Assembly (NCBI RefSeq): GCF_000344805.1
Contig: NC_020453.1
Location: forward strand, 7,287,001 to 7,351,000
From: Bradyrhizobium oligotrophicum S58
GTDB lineage: Bacteria; Pseudomonadota; Alphaproteobacteria; Rhizobiales; Xanthobacteraceae
Reading direction: 5' to 3'
DNA: 64,000 nt
Under the pieces are notes generated by a model, which saw only the letters and a program-made list of their open reading frames with translations, was not told where the DNA came from and made no database searches. This document shows, piece after piece, positions 17,214-27,200 of this stretch (its first letter is position 1; each line of letters starts with the position of its first letter). Both the position numbers and the translations under genes were made by a program.

Positions 17214-20200
17214 TTACTGACCCCAGCTGGCGAAGGCGTCCTTGAATACGCGGTCGCCCTCGGTGCCCTTCTCGATCGACAACAGCGCCCGGTTGCCGCC
17301 CTCGTAGACGATCGGGATGTCGAACCACTGCTTGCCCCTGAGCAGCATGACGTTGCGCTTGGTATCGACCTCGTTGGCGGACAGCGCGACCATGAAGTAT
17401 TTCGGCGTCACCTTGGCGGTCTGGGTCACCAGCGCCGTGCCGCGCTCCGCCTCCTCGCCCTTGAGGCCGATGCCCCTCAGGCTCGCCAGTCCGCTCACCG
17501 CCTGGTCCGTCCAGTCGAATTTCAGGTCCATGACGTGGCTCGCCGGCAGCTCCAGCTCCGCATTCCGCCGCAGCGAGATCGTGACCTTGGTGCCGTTGTC
17601 GATCTCGATCTCACCCTTGATCGAAGGCGCCGCATCGAGCCGCGGTCCCTTGCTCTGCTCGAGCGACCACAACACCTTTCCAGGGACACGCTTGCCCTTC
17701 GGATCCTGCGGATCCTCGTAATAGAGGAATGCCTGCGCCGGCGTGATCACAGGCGCACTGACTCCCACCGTGGCATGCTCGTCGGCCGCGGCAGCAACCA
17801 CCGGCTTGCCGTCGGGCATGATCCGCTCGGCGCTGACCTTGCGGGGCCCCTGTTCGCCGGGCAAGGACGAGGCGGCCGTGGCGCCGCTCAAGGCCACCTG
17901 AGCCCAGTCCGAGGCGCGCTCCCAGGACACCGCGACGCCGATGATCGCGATCAGCCCGGCGGCGGCCACCGCCATGACGCGCCGGCTTGGCAGGCGCCGG
18001 CGCGGCACCGCAGCGCTTTCCGCCGCCTTGAAGGCCATCTCGACGAGCGACGGATGGATCTTGATGTCCTCGACGGAATTGGCGGGAGCCGGCGACGTCG
18101 CGACAATGCTGGGCTTCACCGGCCCGGCCGGCTCGTTGCTCTCAGGCGCGACGACCACGGCTGCTGCCGGCGTCAGTTCAACTGGGCCTGGCGAGATCTG
18201 CTCCGGCTTGTCGACGACCACCAGCGGCGTGTCGACTGCCGTGCTCACGCGCGGCGGAACCTGATCGAGGTTCGCCGGCTGTAGCACCGGCTGCAGCTCA
18301 GGCAGAGCCGGCGGCGTCGCGGCCGGGGCGACGATCTCTGCCGGCGCGCGAGTCGGGCGCCGGCGTAGAACGCGAATCTCAGGCGACGGTTTGGATGCAG
18401 CCGTGCGGCTCTCCGACTGTTGCGGCACCGGGCGATCGCTCACCGTAGCCGTGCCGACGTCGGCTCCGGTGCGGCGGGCCATCGAGAGATATTTCGCGAC
18501 GGTCGCGATCTCCTCCTCCAGCGTATGCGTCGCGATGACCGGGCGCGGTGCCGCCCGCCGCTTCGGTACGGCGGCTGCCGGCCGATGCTCCGGCGCCGGC
18601 GCGTAGGCCGGCTTCGAGGTCTGAGGTAGCAGCGGAGTTGCGACCGAAGCCGCCTCGATATCGGCGGGGCGCGGCCGCAGCTCGACGATGCGATCCGGGA
18701 AAAGAATCTCGGCGAGATCGCGCAGCGACGCATCCGGCAGCAGCAGCCGGCGCAACGCCGGCGGAATGCCACGCACGGTCTGCGACCCGCTGCGATGGGC
18801 GGGACCACCGACGCGGCCGACTCCGGTCCGGGTGGTGTCGCGACGTTCGTCACTGACCAGGACCTTGCGAGCCCGCAGCATCGCCGTCAGCTCGCGCAGA
18901 TCGGAGCGTGACGCGTGATCGACGACGAGCAGATCGAAGGTGCCGATCCGTGCCGGCAGCAGCTCGGCGACACGCCATGCAGGCATGATTTGACAGGGAA
19001 TCTCCTCGAGCCAGCCATCCAGCGACCTGCGCGCGGCGAAGCGAAGACGGCGCGCGGTGGGGCCGGAGCATGCCGACGCCATCTTCTGCATGGCGTCCTT
19101 GAACCGCTTCAGCGACTGCCTGACGGCGCTCCCTGCGTTCTGCGCAATGCCGAGCGACATGCGGGCGCTGATCACCGATTCGAACAGGGCCAGCGAGCGC
19201 TTCTCCAGCCGCAGACGCTGAGACGCGAGATCGTGCAGCAGCTGCCGCTCATCGGCACTTTCGATCCGCATCAGCACGGCCCAATTCCAGGCCGACACCC
19301 ACTCCGAGAGCGTTGCTGCGTCCCGCCTGCCCGCCGGCATGGACCGGAGCCGATGCGCGAGATCGGGCGCGCCCGCTGCGATCGCCGACCGGCCGGCCGC
19401 CCTGATGAACTCGTAGTCCGCGTCCGCCTGGCGGATCTTGTCCATGGTCGCGAGGATGCTCGTCCAGCGCGCTTCGAGCACATGCGAGTCTGCCTCGGCG
19501 TCGCCGACCTGCGAGAGCACGTCGGCCTGGACAGTGGCGGCAAGCTCACCGGCTCCGGCAAACAATTCACCGAGACGCGCGAGCTCGACTAACGGTCCCG
19601 ACACGCGCTTCATGACGCTGCGGATGGCTGCACCGAATGCCGCCGGCCGCTGCAGGCCCGCCACCATCGCGCTGATCTCGCTGTCCTGCAGCGACAGCTT
19701 GCGGCAGGACTCCACCACGTTCCGGACAGCGAGTGCAGCGGTGACGATCGCAGCCTCGACCGCCTTGACGACGCGCTCGAGATCGTCAAACGCCCGCGCC
19801 GATTCCAGCTGAAGTGCCGGTGCGTCGATCTTGGTCGCAATCGACGTCCATCGTGAGCGAAGCGAATGCAGGTCATGACGCCACAGCAGGAAGCGGCCGA
19901 CATACTGCCAGTCGGCCGGCGTCACCGGGGCAATGCCGTCGACGGTGATGGCGTCGACCGCCGCCTTGAGGGCCCGCCGCGACGGCGAGAACCGCGCAAA
20001 CGGCTTTTCGCCTGCCGCGAGCCGCTCGACGACGCGAATCGCATCGCGCTTGGTGAAGGCCTCGACCGGAGCCTGCACCTGTCGCTTGGCGAATTCGGTG
20101 CTCCGTGACAGCTGGAACGACGCGTCGCGCGCCCAGCCCACGACCTTGTCGAGCACGGGCGGGACGTCGGTCTTTCCGGCACCGAGCGGCGACAGCCGCG

Positions 20201-22433
20201 CGAGCCAGGCCTCGTCGGCGATTGCGCGATGGCCGGCCACCAGCGCATCGAGATCGGCAGCCAGGCGGTTGGTCGCGTCCAGCCCGAAGGTGGCGATGGC
20301 ATCGAGCGCCAGGTCCTCGTCGCGACCGTCGTCGGACGCAGCCCCCGCCTGTTGCCGCAGTTCCTCGTGCAGTCGCAGAATCGCTGCCGCGTCGGGCAGC
20401 GCTGCGGCCTCGGGCAACTCGTCGTCGATATGCTTGAGACGCTCGCCGAGCCGCAGCCGCGCCTCGCGCGCCTTGTCGATCGCCGTGACCAGCGGGTCGC
20501 TGCCGGCGAGCATCCGCTTCGGACGATCGGTGAACCAGGCATGCAGGTCGTGCGCACCGATCAGCCCCTGGAACAGCTCGAACGGCAGCTCCGGCACGCC
20601 GCCGGCCAGGCGCAGATTACGCCGGACGATGTCGCCGATCTCGTCGTCGAGCGAGGCGATCTGCGTGCGCTTCGAAATGATGTCGCGCTCGAGCCGGCCG
20701 ATCTGACCGACATGATCGCGCAGATTCGTCGTATCGACGATCGACTGCAGCCGGCTCGCCAGCGCTTCGGCCTTCCTGAGCACGTCCTTGTCGGAGCCGG
20801 TCGAGCTGACGGTCAGTTCGCGGATGCTGGACGGCAGCCTCTGATGCAACAGCGAGAGCGCAGTCTCGTCGCGCGACACGACGAGGACGCGCGAGCCGAG
20901 CGCGAGATGATGGCAGACGACGTTGACGAGGGCCGCGATACGATCGTCGCGTGCGGCCGACTGGACCACCAGGCCGTCCGACCGGGAGAGCTCGCGGACA
21001 ACCTCGACGTCCTCGGGCGCGGCCGGCAACGGAAAGAACAGATCCCCCTGATCGACGACGACGGGCTTCGGCTCGGGCGCAATGTCGATCGGACCGCCGA
21101 CGATGCTGGACAGATGCCGGCGCGCCGTGGCGTGCCCCCGGCCGTCCGGCTGCGTCAGCAGAGCGCTCACGGCGGCCGACAGGCAGCACTCGCTCTGCGG
21201 CGCATGCTCGATCGCGTTCCTGAGACATTCGATGTCGCGCAAGGCGAGGCTCTCCGGCCGCCGCCGCGCTGAGATCACCCAGCGTCCCCGCGCGATCGCA
21301 GCGTCGCTTGCATCCACCACCACCGCGCCGTCGGACGACGACGCGAGATTGCGGTGTGGCTTGTGCCCGAGTTGCACGCCGGCAGCGCTCAGGATCTGTT
21401 CGAGACCGATCGGCGCGAACGGCGACAGCTCACCGCGCAACTCCAGCGCCTCGATCAGGCGGTCGGACTTGTCGCGCAAGGCCACCGCCGCATCCGGCGC
21501 CACGGCGTCGAGCGCCTTGAGATTGACGGTCGCGCCGACGAAACGCGGACGAACCCTGATCTCGGCATCCGGACGCGCGATGATCTCGATCTCGACGGGA
21601 CGCTCGAACAGCGGCAGTTCGAATTCGCGCCCGCCGTGCCGCCACGACGACAGCGCGATGCCCCACATGATCTCCGTCGTCTGGTCGGCACCAGCCGCCG
21701 CGGCCATGTCGCGCAGCCGCTGATGGATCGCCATCGTCCGGCGTCGGGCGCGTTCGGTCTCGGCCCATGCGGCCCAGGCGCCCTTGACGTAGCGCTCGAT
21801 CCTCTGAACGAGATCGGGCCGCTGCTCCAGGCGCAACCGTCCGGTCCAGGCGCCGAGGGCCGCCTCCTGCGATGTGGCCAGCGAAAAATCCTCCGGCCGC
21901 GCGTGGCGCGCAAAAGTGAGGCGGTTCTTCTCGATCTCGTCGACCGTGATCAGAATGCTTTCGCGCAGCGACGGACGCCGATCCGGATCCGATGACAGCT
22001 CGACCCAGGGGGCGAGATCGGCATCGAGAACGGGCGCGTCGGTCGCAGCGAGCGCCTCGACGGCGAGCCACACCGGCCCATCGACGTCGAACGTGTTGAG
22101 CACGACACCCGGAAGGCCCTCCAGCTCCTCCTGGTCGAGAGCAAAGCCATCCTCGACGACCAGATGATCCGGCTGGCGTTCGGCCGGAGACCGGTCGTTG
22201 CGAATGATGTCCGTCAGGCTGCCGAGAACGTCCTGCAGCGGCTCGATGGCCGCTCCGGTGCCGAGGGACTCGTTCGTCGCAGTCCCCCACGCATCGTCCG
22301 ACAACTGAGGCTCGAGCGTCGATGCTCCCGCAGCGATGGCTCCAAGCAGCCGCTTGCCATGATCGGCGCTGATCGTTGGGGTACGCTCGATGGAATTGGC
22401 CTCGTTGGGCCGCACATTCACCAGCTGGCTCAT
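17214..22433 (-). CDS. Giant membrane protein built on a degenerate superfamily 1 helicase
   Basis: 1739 residues from ATG 22433 (GAGGGG upstream). The N-terminal half follows the layout of DUF4011-like SF1 helicases (TEIMWGIALSSWRHGGREFE; ELPLFERPVEIEIIARPDAE; LSRSDGLVVQSAARDDRIAA; HHLALGSRVLVVSRDETA). The position of the Walker A motif (about residue 485) reads VQSAARDDRIAALV instead of GPPGTGKT. The Walker B-like site near residue 1165 reads LLVVDHASRSD instead of DEAS. Long helical segments lie between them. A Pro-rich stretch leads to a membrane helix near residue 1485 (MAVAAAGLIAIIGVAV), then about 240 residues of beta-rich soluble domain. ATPase activity is unlikely. It is the first gene of an operon with the FGE-fold and DUF4399 genes. 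Confidence 0.78.
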   Translation of the reverse strand: MSQLVNVRPNEANSIERTPTISADHGKRLLGAIAAGASTLEPQLSDDAWGTATNESLGTGAAIEPLQDVLGSLTDIIRNDRSPAERQPDHLVVEDGFALDQEELEGLPGVVLNTFDVDGPVWLAVEALAATDAPVLDADLAPWVELSSDPDRRPSLRESILITVDEIEKNRLTFARHARPEDFSLATSQEAALGAWTGRLRLEQRPDLVQRIERYVKGAWAAWAETERARRRTMAIHQRLRDMAAAAGADQTTEIMWGIALSSWRHGGREFELPLFERPVEIEIIARPDAEIRVRPRFVGATVNLKALDAVAPDAAVALRDKSDRLIEALELRGELSPFAPIGLEQILSAAGVQLGHKPHRNLASSSDGAVVVDASDAAIARGRWVISARRRPESLALRDIECLRNAIEHAPQSECCLSAAVSALLTQPDGRGHATARRHLSSIVGGPIDIAPEPKPVVVDQGDLFFPLPAAPEDVEVVRELSRSDGLVVQSAARDDRIAALVNVVCHHLALGSRVLVVSRDETALSLLHQRLPSSIRELTVSSTGSDKDVLRKAEALASRLQSIVDTTNLRDHVGQIGRLERDIISKRTQIASLDDEIGDIVRRNLRLAGGVPELPFELFQGLIGAHDLHAWFTDRPKRMLAGSDPLVTAIDKAREARLRLGERLKHIDDELPEAAALPDAAAILRLHEELRQQAGAASDDGRDEDLALDAIATFGLDATNRLAADLDALVAGHRAIADEAWLARLSPLGAGKTDVPPVLDKVVGWARDASFQLSRSTEFAKRQVQAPVEAFTKRDAIRVVERLAAGEKPFARFSPSRRALKAAVDAITVDGIAPVTPADWQYVGRFLLWRHDLHSLRSRWTSIATKIDAPALQLESARAFDDLERVVKAVEAAIVTAALAVRNVVESCRKLSLQDSEISAMVAGLQRPAAFGAAIRSVMKRVSGPLVELARLGELFAGAGELAATVQADVLSQVGDAEADSHVLEARWTSILATMDKIRQADADYEFIRAAGRSAIAAGAPDLAHRLRSMPAGRRDAATLSEWVSAWNWAVLMRIESADERQLLHDLASQRLRLEKRSLALFESVISARMSLGIAQNAGSAVRQSLKRFKDAMQKMASACSGPTARRLRFAARRSLDGWLEEIPCQIMPAWRVAELLPARIGTFDLLVVDHASRSDLRELTAMLRARKVLVSDERRDTTRTGVGRVGGPAHRSGSQTVRGIPPALRRLLLPDASLRDLAEILFPDRIVELRPRPADIEAASVATPLLPQTSKPAYAPAPEHRPAAAVPKRRAAPRPVIATHTLEEEIATVAKYLSMARRTGADVGTATVSDRPVPQQSESRTAASKPSPEIRVLRRRPTRAPAEIVAPAATPPALPELQPVLQPANLDQVPPRVSTAVDTPLVVVDKPEQISPGPVELTPAAAVVVAPESNEPAGPVKPSIVATSPAPANSVEDIKIHPSLVEMAFKAAESAAVPRRRLPSRRVMAVAAAGLIAIIGVAVSWERASDWAQVALSGATAASSLPGEQGPRKVSAERIMPDGKPVVAAAADEHATVGVSAPVITPAQAFLYYEDPQDPKGKRVPGKVLWSLEQSKGPRLDAAPSIKGEIEIDNGTKVTISLRRNAELELPASHVMDLKFDWTDQAVSGLASLRGIGLKGEEAERGTALVTQTAKVTPKYFMVALSANEVDTKRNVMLLRGKQWFDIPIVYEGGNRALLSIEKGTEGDRVFKDAFASWGQ

Positions 22434-23244
22434 CGCGCAGATTCCCCTCTCGGCTGGGCCGCAACACCGGCGCGAACTCGGCGGGACGCTGACCGACAAG
22501 GATGGCCCCGCCCGTGATCACGGTGCGCCGGACGATCGGAGACTAGGTTCGGTCTGGACAAGCTTTCCTCGCTGCAACGTCGGTTGACATCCAAGTCGTT
22601 GCGGAGGGGTATGGCGAAGGTAGGTCACATCAATGACCCGACAGGTAGAGGAATGTGACGAACCTCGTTCCCGCGGAGACATCGGGAGGGAATCCCGGGT
22701 CATTCGATGATGAAAATCCCTGGTAACGACCGAGTTAGTCTTCGCTTTTTGTGGAGCGCGACGGCCGCGCGCCGCGGCAAGCTCCGGTTGCAGTCGAATG
22801 CGCTAGAATCCGTCTAAGAATACTTCTAACGCCAAGAAGAAATATATCGACGCACGACGAACGCCCGATCTCCACGCCGCAGCACGGCTCCGGCCCATGT
22901 TCGGCCATGAACAGGCCGCGCATGCGGCTCGAACGCAAAGTACAGCGCCACAAATTCGGGTACGGGTGGTGCGTGGCAGCCGCCTGGACAGCTCGATCCG
23001 GCGCGCCAACTCGCAGCCGTCGCGGCGTTCTGTCTGCCGACGCCTCATCCGAGCTTCAACATCCTCGCGCATCGGAGCCGCAGGGATTGCGAAGTGGCCG
23101 CGGAGGTATTGGCAGTATACCGTCTTCGCCAGATCCGCCGCTTCAGGCCGGCGCGGCTTGAAACAACTGGGCAGCTGAAGTAGCTGTGGTTGCCAATACA
23201 TCAACGTCGTGCTGACGTTCCCCGATCGATGGGGCTTGGACTGC
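22434..23244. other. Divergent intergenic stretch with alternative hairpins
   Basis: About 810 bp between the giant minus-strand gene and the plus-strand RND operon. Two overlapping inverted repeats occur at 22623-22704 and are listed separately. Short frames on both strands lack coding character. Promoters for both flanking operons must lie here, but no convincing -35/-10 pair was identified. Confidence 0.45.
22623..22704. repeat. Overlapping inverted repeats (possible structured leader)
   Basis: GTCACAT (22623-22629) pairs with ATGTGAC (22653-22659). AATGACCCG (22632-22640), which lies inside that loop, pairs with CGGGTCATT (22696-22704). The pairings interlock, so they would form a pseudoknot or exclude each other. 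The strand that is transcribed is unknown: 190 bp upstream of the giant gene if minus, 540 bp upstream of the RND adaptor if plus. No known riboswitch class was recognised. Confidence 0.4.
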
Positions 23245-24255
23245 ATGGTTTGGCAACGGATGAGAGCTGCGGCCGCGTGCGGTGCAATGCTGTTCGCGTT
23301 GATCTCTCTGCCGGGGAGCGGGCAGGCGCAGTCCGCAGCGGGAGCCGGCCGTGAGCCCGCGACGGTCAAGCTTTCCGCAACGCAGCAGACGCAGATCGGC
23401 CTGCAGACGGCGGTGCTGGCGACGGAATCCCATCCCGAGCAGTTTCGCGCCTACGGCACCGTGCTGGACGTCGCCCGGCTGACCGACCTGACCAACAACT
23501 ATGCCAATGCCCAGGCGCAGCTGCAGACGGCGCAGGCGAAGCTCGACGTGGCGAGGCTCGCATTCGAGCGTGCCCGTGATCTGGTGCAGTCGGCGGCGAT
23601 GCCGAAGAAGGATGCCGAAGCGGCGGAGGGCACGTTCCGCACCGATCAGGCTGCGCTCGCTGCCGCGGAATCGCAGGTGAAGACCTTGATGGCCACCGCG
23701 CGGCAGGAATGGGGCGCGGTGATCGGAAAGGGCATCGTCGAGCGCTCGCCGCAGGTCGTGCAGCTGATCGAACGCGAGCAGTTGCTGGTGCAGGTCACGC
23801 TGCCGCCGGGCGTGACCTTGGCCAAGCCGCCGCGCGCCGCGCTCGCGCAGGCGCCGACGCGCAGCGTCAACATCGACCTGCGCTATCTGTCGCCTGCGCC
23901 GCGAACCGATCCGCGCATCCAGGGCGTGAGCTACTACTTCGTCGCGGCGGGCGACAGCGGGCTTCTGCCCGGGATGAACACCATCGCCTACGTGCCCTCG
24001 GGCAAGTCGTTCGACGGCGTGTTCGTCGAAGACACCGCCATCGTGCAATGGCAGGGCCGCGCCTGGGTCTACCTGCGCGCCGGTCCCGAGACCTTCAGGC
24101 GGCATCCGATCCGCACCGACCAGCCCGTCTCCGACGACGACTATGTCGTGCAGGACATTCCATCCGGCTCGGAGATCGTCCTGCGCGGCGCGCAGGTGCT
24201 GTTGTCGGAAGAGGCCAAGAGCGAGCTTCGCAGCAGCGGCGGCGACGATGATTGA
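23245..24255 (+). CDS. RND efflux periplasmic adaptor subunit
   Basis: 336 residues from ATG 23245: a signal peptide (RMRAAAACGAMLFALISLPG), a first half-lipoyl strand (QTAVLATESHPEQFRAYGTV), a coiled-coil hairpin rich in Ala/Gln (ANAQAQLQTAQAKLDVARLAF; DQAALAAAESQVKTLMATA), then beta-barrel-like domains (ERSPQVVQLIEREQLLVQVTLPPG) and a membrane-proximal C-terminus (DYVVQDIPSGSEIVLRGAQVL). The usual second half-lipoyl sequence with an APxxG motif is not obvious, so it is an atypical member. Its end overlaps the pump gene by 8 bp, so the two form one translationally coupled operon. Confidence 0.85.
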   Translation: MVWQRMRAAAACGAMLFALISLPGSGQAQSAAGAGREPATVKLSATQQTQIGLQTAVLATESHPEQFRAYGTVLDVARLTDLTNNYANAQAQLQTAQAKLDVARLAFERARDLVQSAAMPKKDAEAAEGTFRTDQAALAAAESQVKTLMATARQEWGAVIGKGIVERSPQVVQLIEREQLLVQVTLPPGVTLAKPPRAALAQAPTRSVNIDLRYLSPAPRTDPRIQGVSYYFVAAGDSGLLPGMNTIAYVPSGKSFDGVFVEDTAIVQWQGRAWVYLRAGPETFRRHPIRTDQPVSDDDYVVQDIPSGSEIVLRGAQVLLSEEAKSELRSSGGDDD

Positions 24256-27200
24256 CGGCGCCCGCGCGGCTGCCATGGGGCCACAGGCCGCGCTGGTCTC
24301 GTTCGCCATCCGCTTTCGCGGCATGGTGCTGGCGCTCGCCTGCACCATCCTCGGCCACGGCATCTTCTCGCTGGGCAACGCCAAATACGCCGTCTTCCCG
24401 GAATTTGCGCCGCCGCAGGTGTCGATCCAGACCGAGGCCCCCGGCCTCAGTCCCGAACAGGTCGAGGTGCTGGTCACCCAGCCGATCGAGACATCGATCA
24501 ACGGTCTGGCCGGCGTGGAGAGCATGCGCTCCTCCTCGATCCAGGGCCTGTCAGTGCTCTCGGTGATCTTCCAACCCGGCACCGACGTGTTCAGGGCGCG
24601 GCAGCTGGTGACGGAGCGGCTTGCGGTCGTCGCCAGCAGCCTGCCCCAGGGCGTCAGGGCGCCGGCGATGACGCCGCTGGTGCCGGCAGCCAGCACCGTG
24701 CTGGCGATCGGGCTTACGTCAGAGCAGCGCTCACTGATGGATCTGCGCACCATCGCCGATTGGACGGTCTCCCGCCGGCTGCTCGCCGTCGCCGGCGTCG
24801 CGCAGGTGACGACCTATGGCCGGGACATCAGGTCGCTCCAGGTGCAGGTGCGCTCCGACGACCTGGTCCGCTTCGGCGTCGGCATGAACGACGTCGTCGC
24901 GGCCGCGCGCAAGGCCACCGGCGTGCGCGGGGCCGGCTTCGTCGACACCGCCAATCAACGCGTCATCCTGCAGACGCAGGGCCAGTCGCTGACACCCGAG
25001 CAGTTGGCGCGAACCGTCCTGCTGCACCAGGGCGGCGCCAGCGTCGTGCTCGGCGACGTCGCTACGATCGTGAACGCGCCCGAGCCGCCAATCGGCGGCG
25101 CGCTGATCAACGGCCAGCCCGGCATCATGATGATGATCAGCCAGCAATACGGTGCCAACACCCGCAACGTCACCGAGCGCGTCGAAGCTGCGCTGCAGGA
25201 GTTGCGGCCGGCGCTCGATGGCGAAAAGGTCACGCTTCATGCCGACCTGTTTCGTCCTGCGAACTTCATCGATGCCGCAACCCGGAACGTGCTGTGGGCG
25301 CTCTTGATCGGCGGCGCCCTGGTCATCATCGTGCTGTTTTTGTTTCTCTACGACTGGCGCACCTCGGTGATCAGCTGCACCGCGATTCCGCTGTCGCTGT
25401 TCTCCGCCGTCCTGGCCCTGCAATGGATGGGGCTGAGCCTGGACACGATGACCCTCGGCGGCCTCGCGATCGCGATCGGCGAGGTGGTCGACGATGCCGT
25501 GATCGGGGTCGAGAACGTCGTGCGTCGCCTTCGTGAGAACCGCGGCCTGCCGTCACCGCGCGGCGAAGCGCGCATCGTCTATGACGCCATGCTCGAGGTC
25601 CGCAGCGCCGTCGCCTATGCGACTTTCGCGGTTCTCCTCGTGTTCATTCCGATCCTCGCATTGCCGGGCCTTGCCGGCCGGCTGTTCGGTCCGCTCGGCA
25701 TCGCCTACATTCTCGCCGTCCTGGCCTCCCTGATCGTCGCGCTGACGGTGACGCCGGCGCTGTCGATGATGCTGCTGGCCGGCCGGAAGCCACGCGAGGC
25801 GCGCGAGCCGCCGCTGGTGCGCTGGTCACGCCGCCATTATGAAACCCTGCTGCGGCGACTTGGCCGCTTTCCCAAGCTGGTCATGGCCGCCGCCGTGCTC
25901 GTGACCATCGCAGGCGCCAGCCTGGTGCCCTTCTTCGGCGGCACCTTTCTGCCCGAGCTGAAAGAGGGTCATCTGATCCTCCACGTCTCGACGCTTCCCG
26001 GGACCTCGCTAGACGAATCGCTGCGGCTGGGGGCATTGATCGCCGGCGCCCTGAAGAGCGTGCCCGAGGTGCGCAGCGTGGCCCAGCATGCCGGCCGCGC
26101 CGAGGCCGGCGTCGACACCGCCGGCACGCATTCGAGCGAGATCGAGGTCGATCTGAAGCCGGGCCTGTCCGGCGATCAGCAAGAGCTGGCCGAGCAGCAC
26201 ATCCGCGCCGTGCTCGCCAATTTTGCCGGCATCAGCCTGTCGATCAAGACCTACCTGACGGAGCGCATCGAGGAGACGCTGTCCGGCTTCAATGCCGCCG
26301 TCGTCGTCAACGTGTTCGGTCCCGATCTCGACGATCTCGAGCGCGCGGCCAGCGACATCGCGCGCGAGCTCGGCGAAGTCTGGGGTGCGATCGACATCCA
26401 GCAGCAGTCGCCCCCTGGCATGCCGCAGGTCAACGTCACGCTGCGTCCGACCGATCTGCAGTCCTGGGGCCTCGATGCGGTCGAAGTGCTGGAGCTGATC
26501 CGCACCGCCTATCAGGGCGACGTCGTCGGCCAGGCCTATGAAGGCAATGTGGTCTTCAACGTCATCGTCAAGCTCGACCCCGATGCGAGCGCCCGCCCGA
26601 CCGAGATCGGCAACATGCCGATCCGGACGCCGAACGGCACCTATATTCTTCTGAAACAGATTGCCGACGTCTACGGCACGTCCGGACGCTATGTCGTGCT
26701 CCATCGCAACGCGCAGCGGGTGCAGACGGTCACCGCCAACGTCGCCGAGCGCGACCTCGAATCCTTCGTGGCCGCGGCCAAGAAGAAGATCGCCAAGGAG
26801 GTCAAGCTGCCGCCGGGCGCCCATGTCGAATTCACCGGTGCCGCCGAGGCGCAGGCAAGGTCGCGACGCGATCTCCTGGTGAACTCGCTGCTGGCGACGA
26901 TCGGGATCGTATTGCTGCTGTCGCTCGTCACCGGCCACTGGCGCAATCTCGCGCTGGTGCTGATCAACCTGCCCTTTGCCTTCGTCGGCGGCGTGATCGC
27001 CGTCGCGCTGACCGGCGGCGTGCTGTCGCTGGGATCGATGGTCGGCTTCGTCACGCTGTTCGGAATCGCGCTCCGCAATTCGATCCTGATGATCTCGCAC
27101 TACGAGCACCTGGTCGCCGTCGAAGGCCGCGCCTGGACTCTCGGGACCGCGATCGCCGGCGCTGCCGACCGCCTCGTGCCGATCCTCATGACCTCGCTCG

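Noticed and set aside
22518..22703. 61-codon minus-strand frame in the gap before the giant gene, considered as a leader peptide
   Set aside because: No ribosome site and not adjacent to the giant gene start; the inverted repeats explain the sequence structure better.
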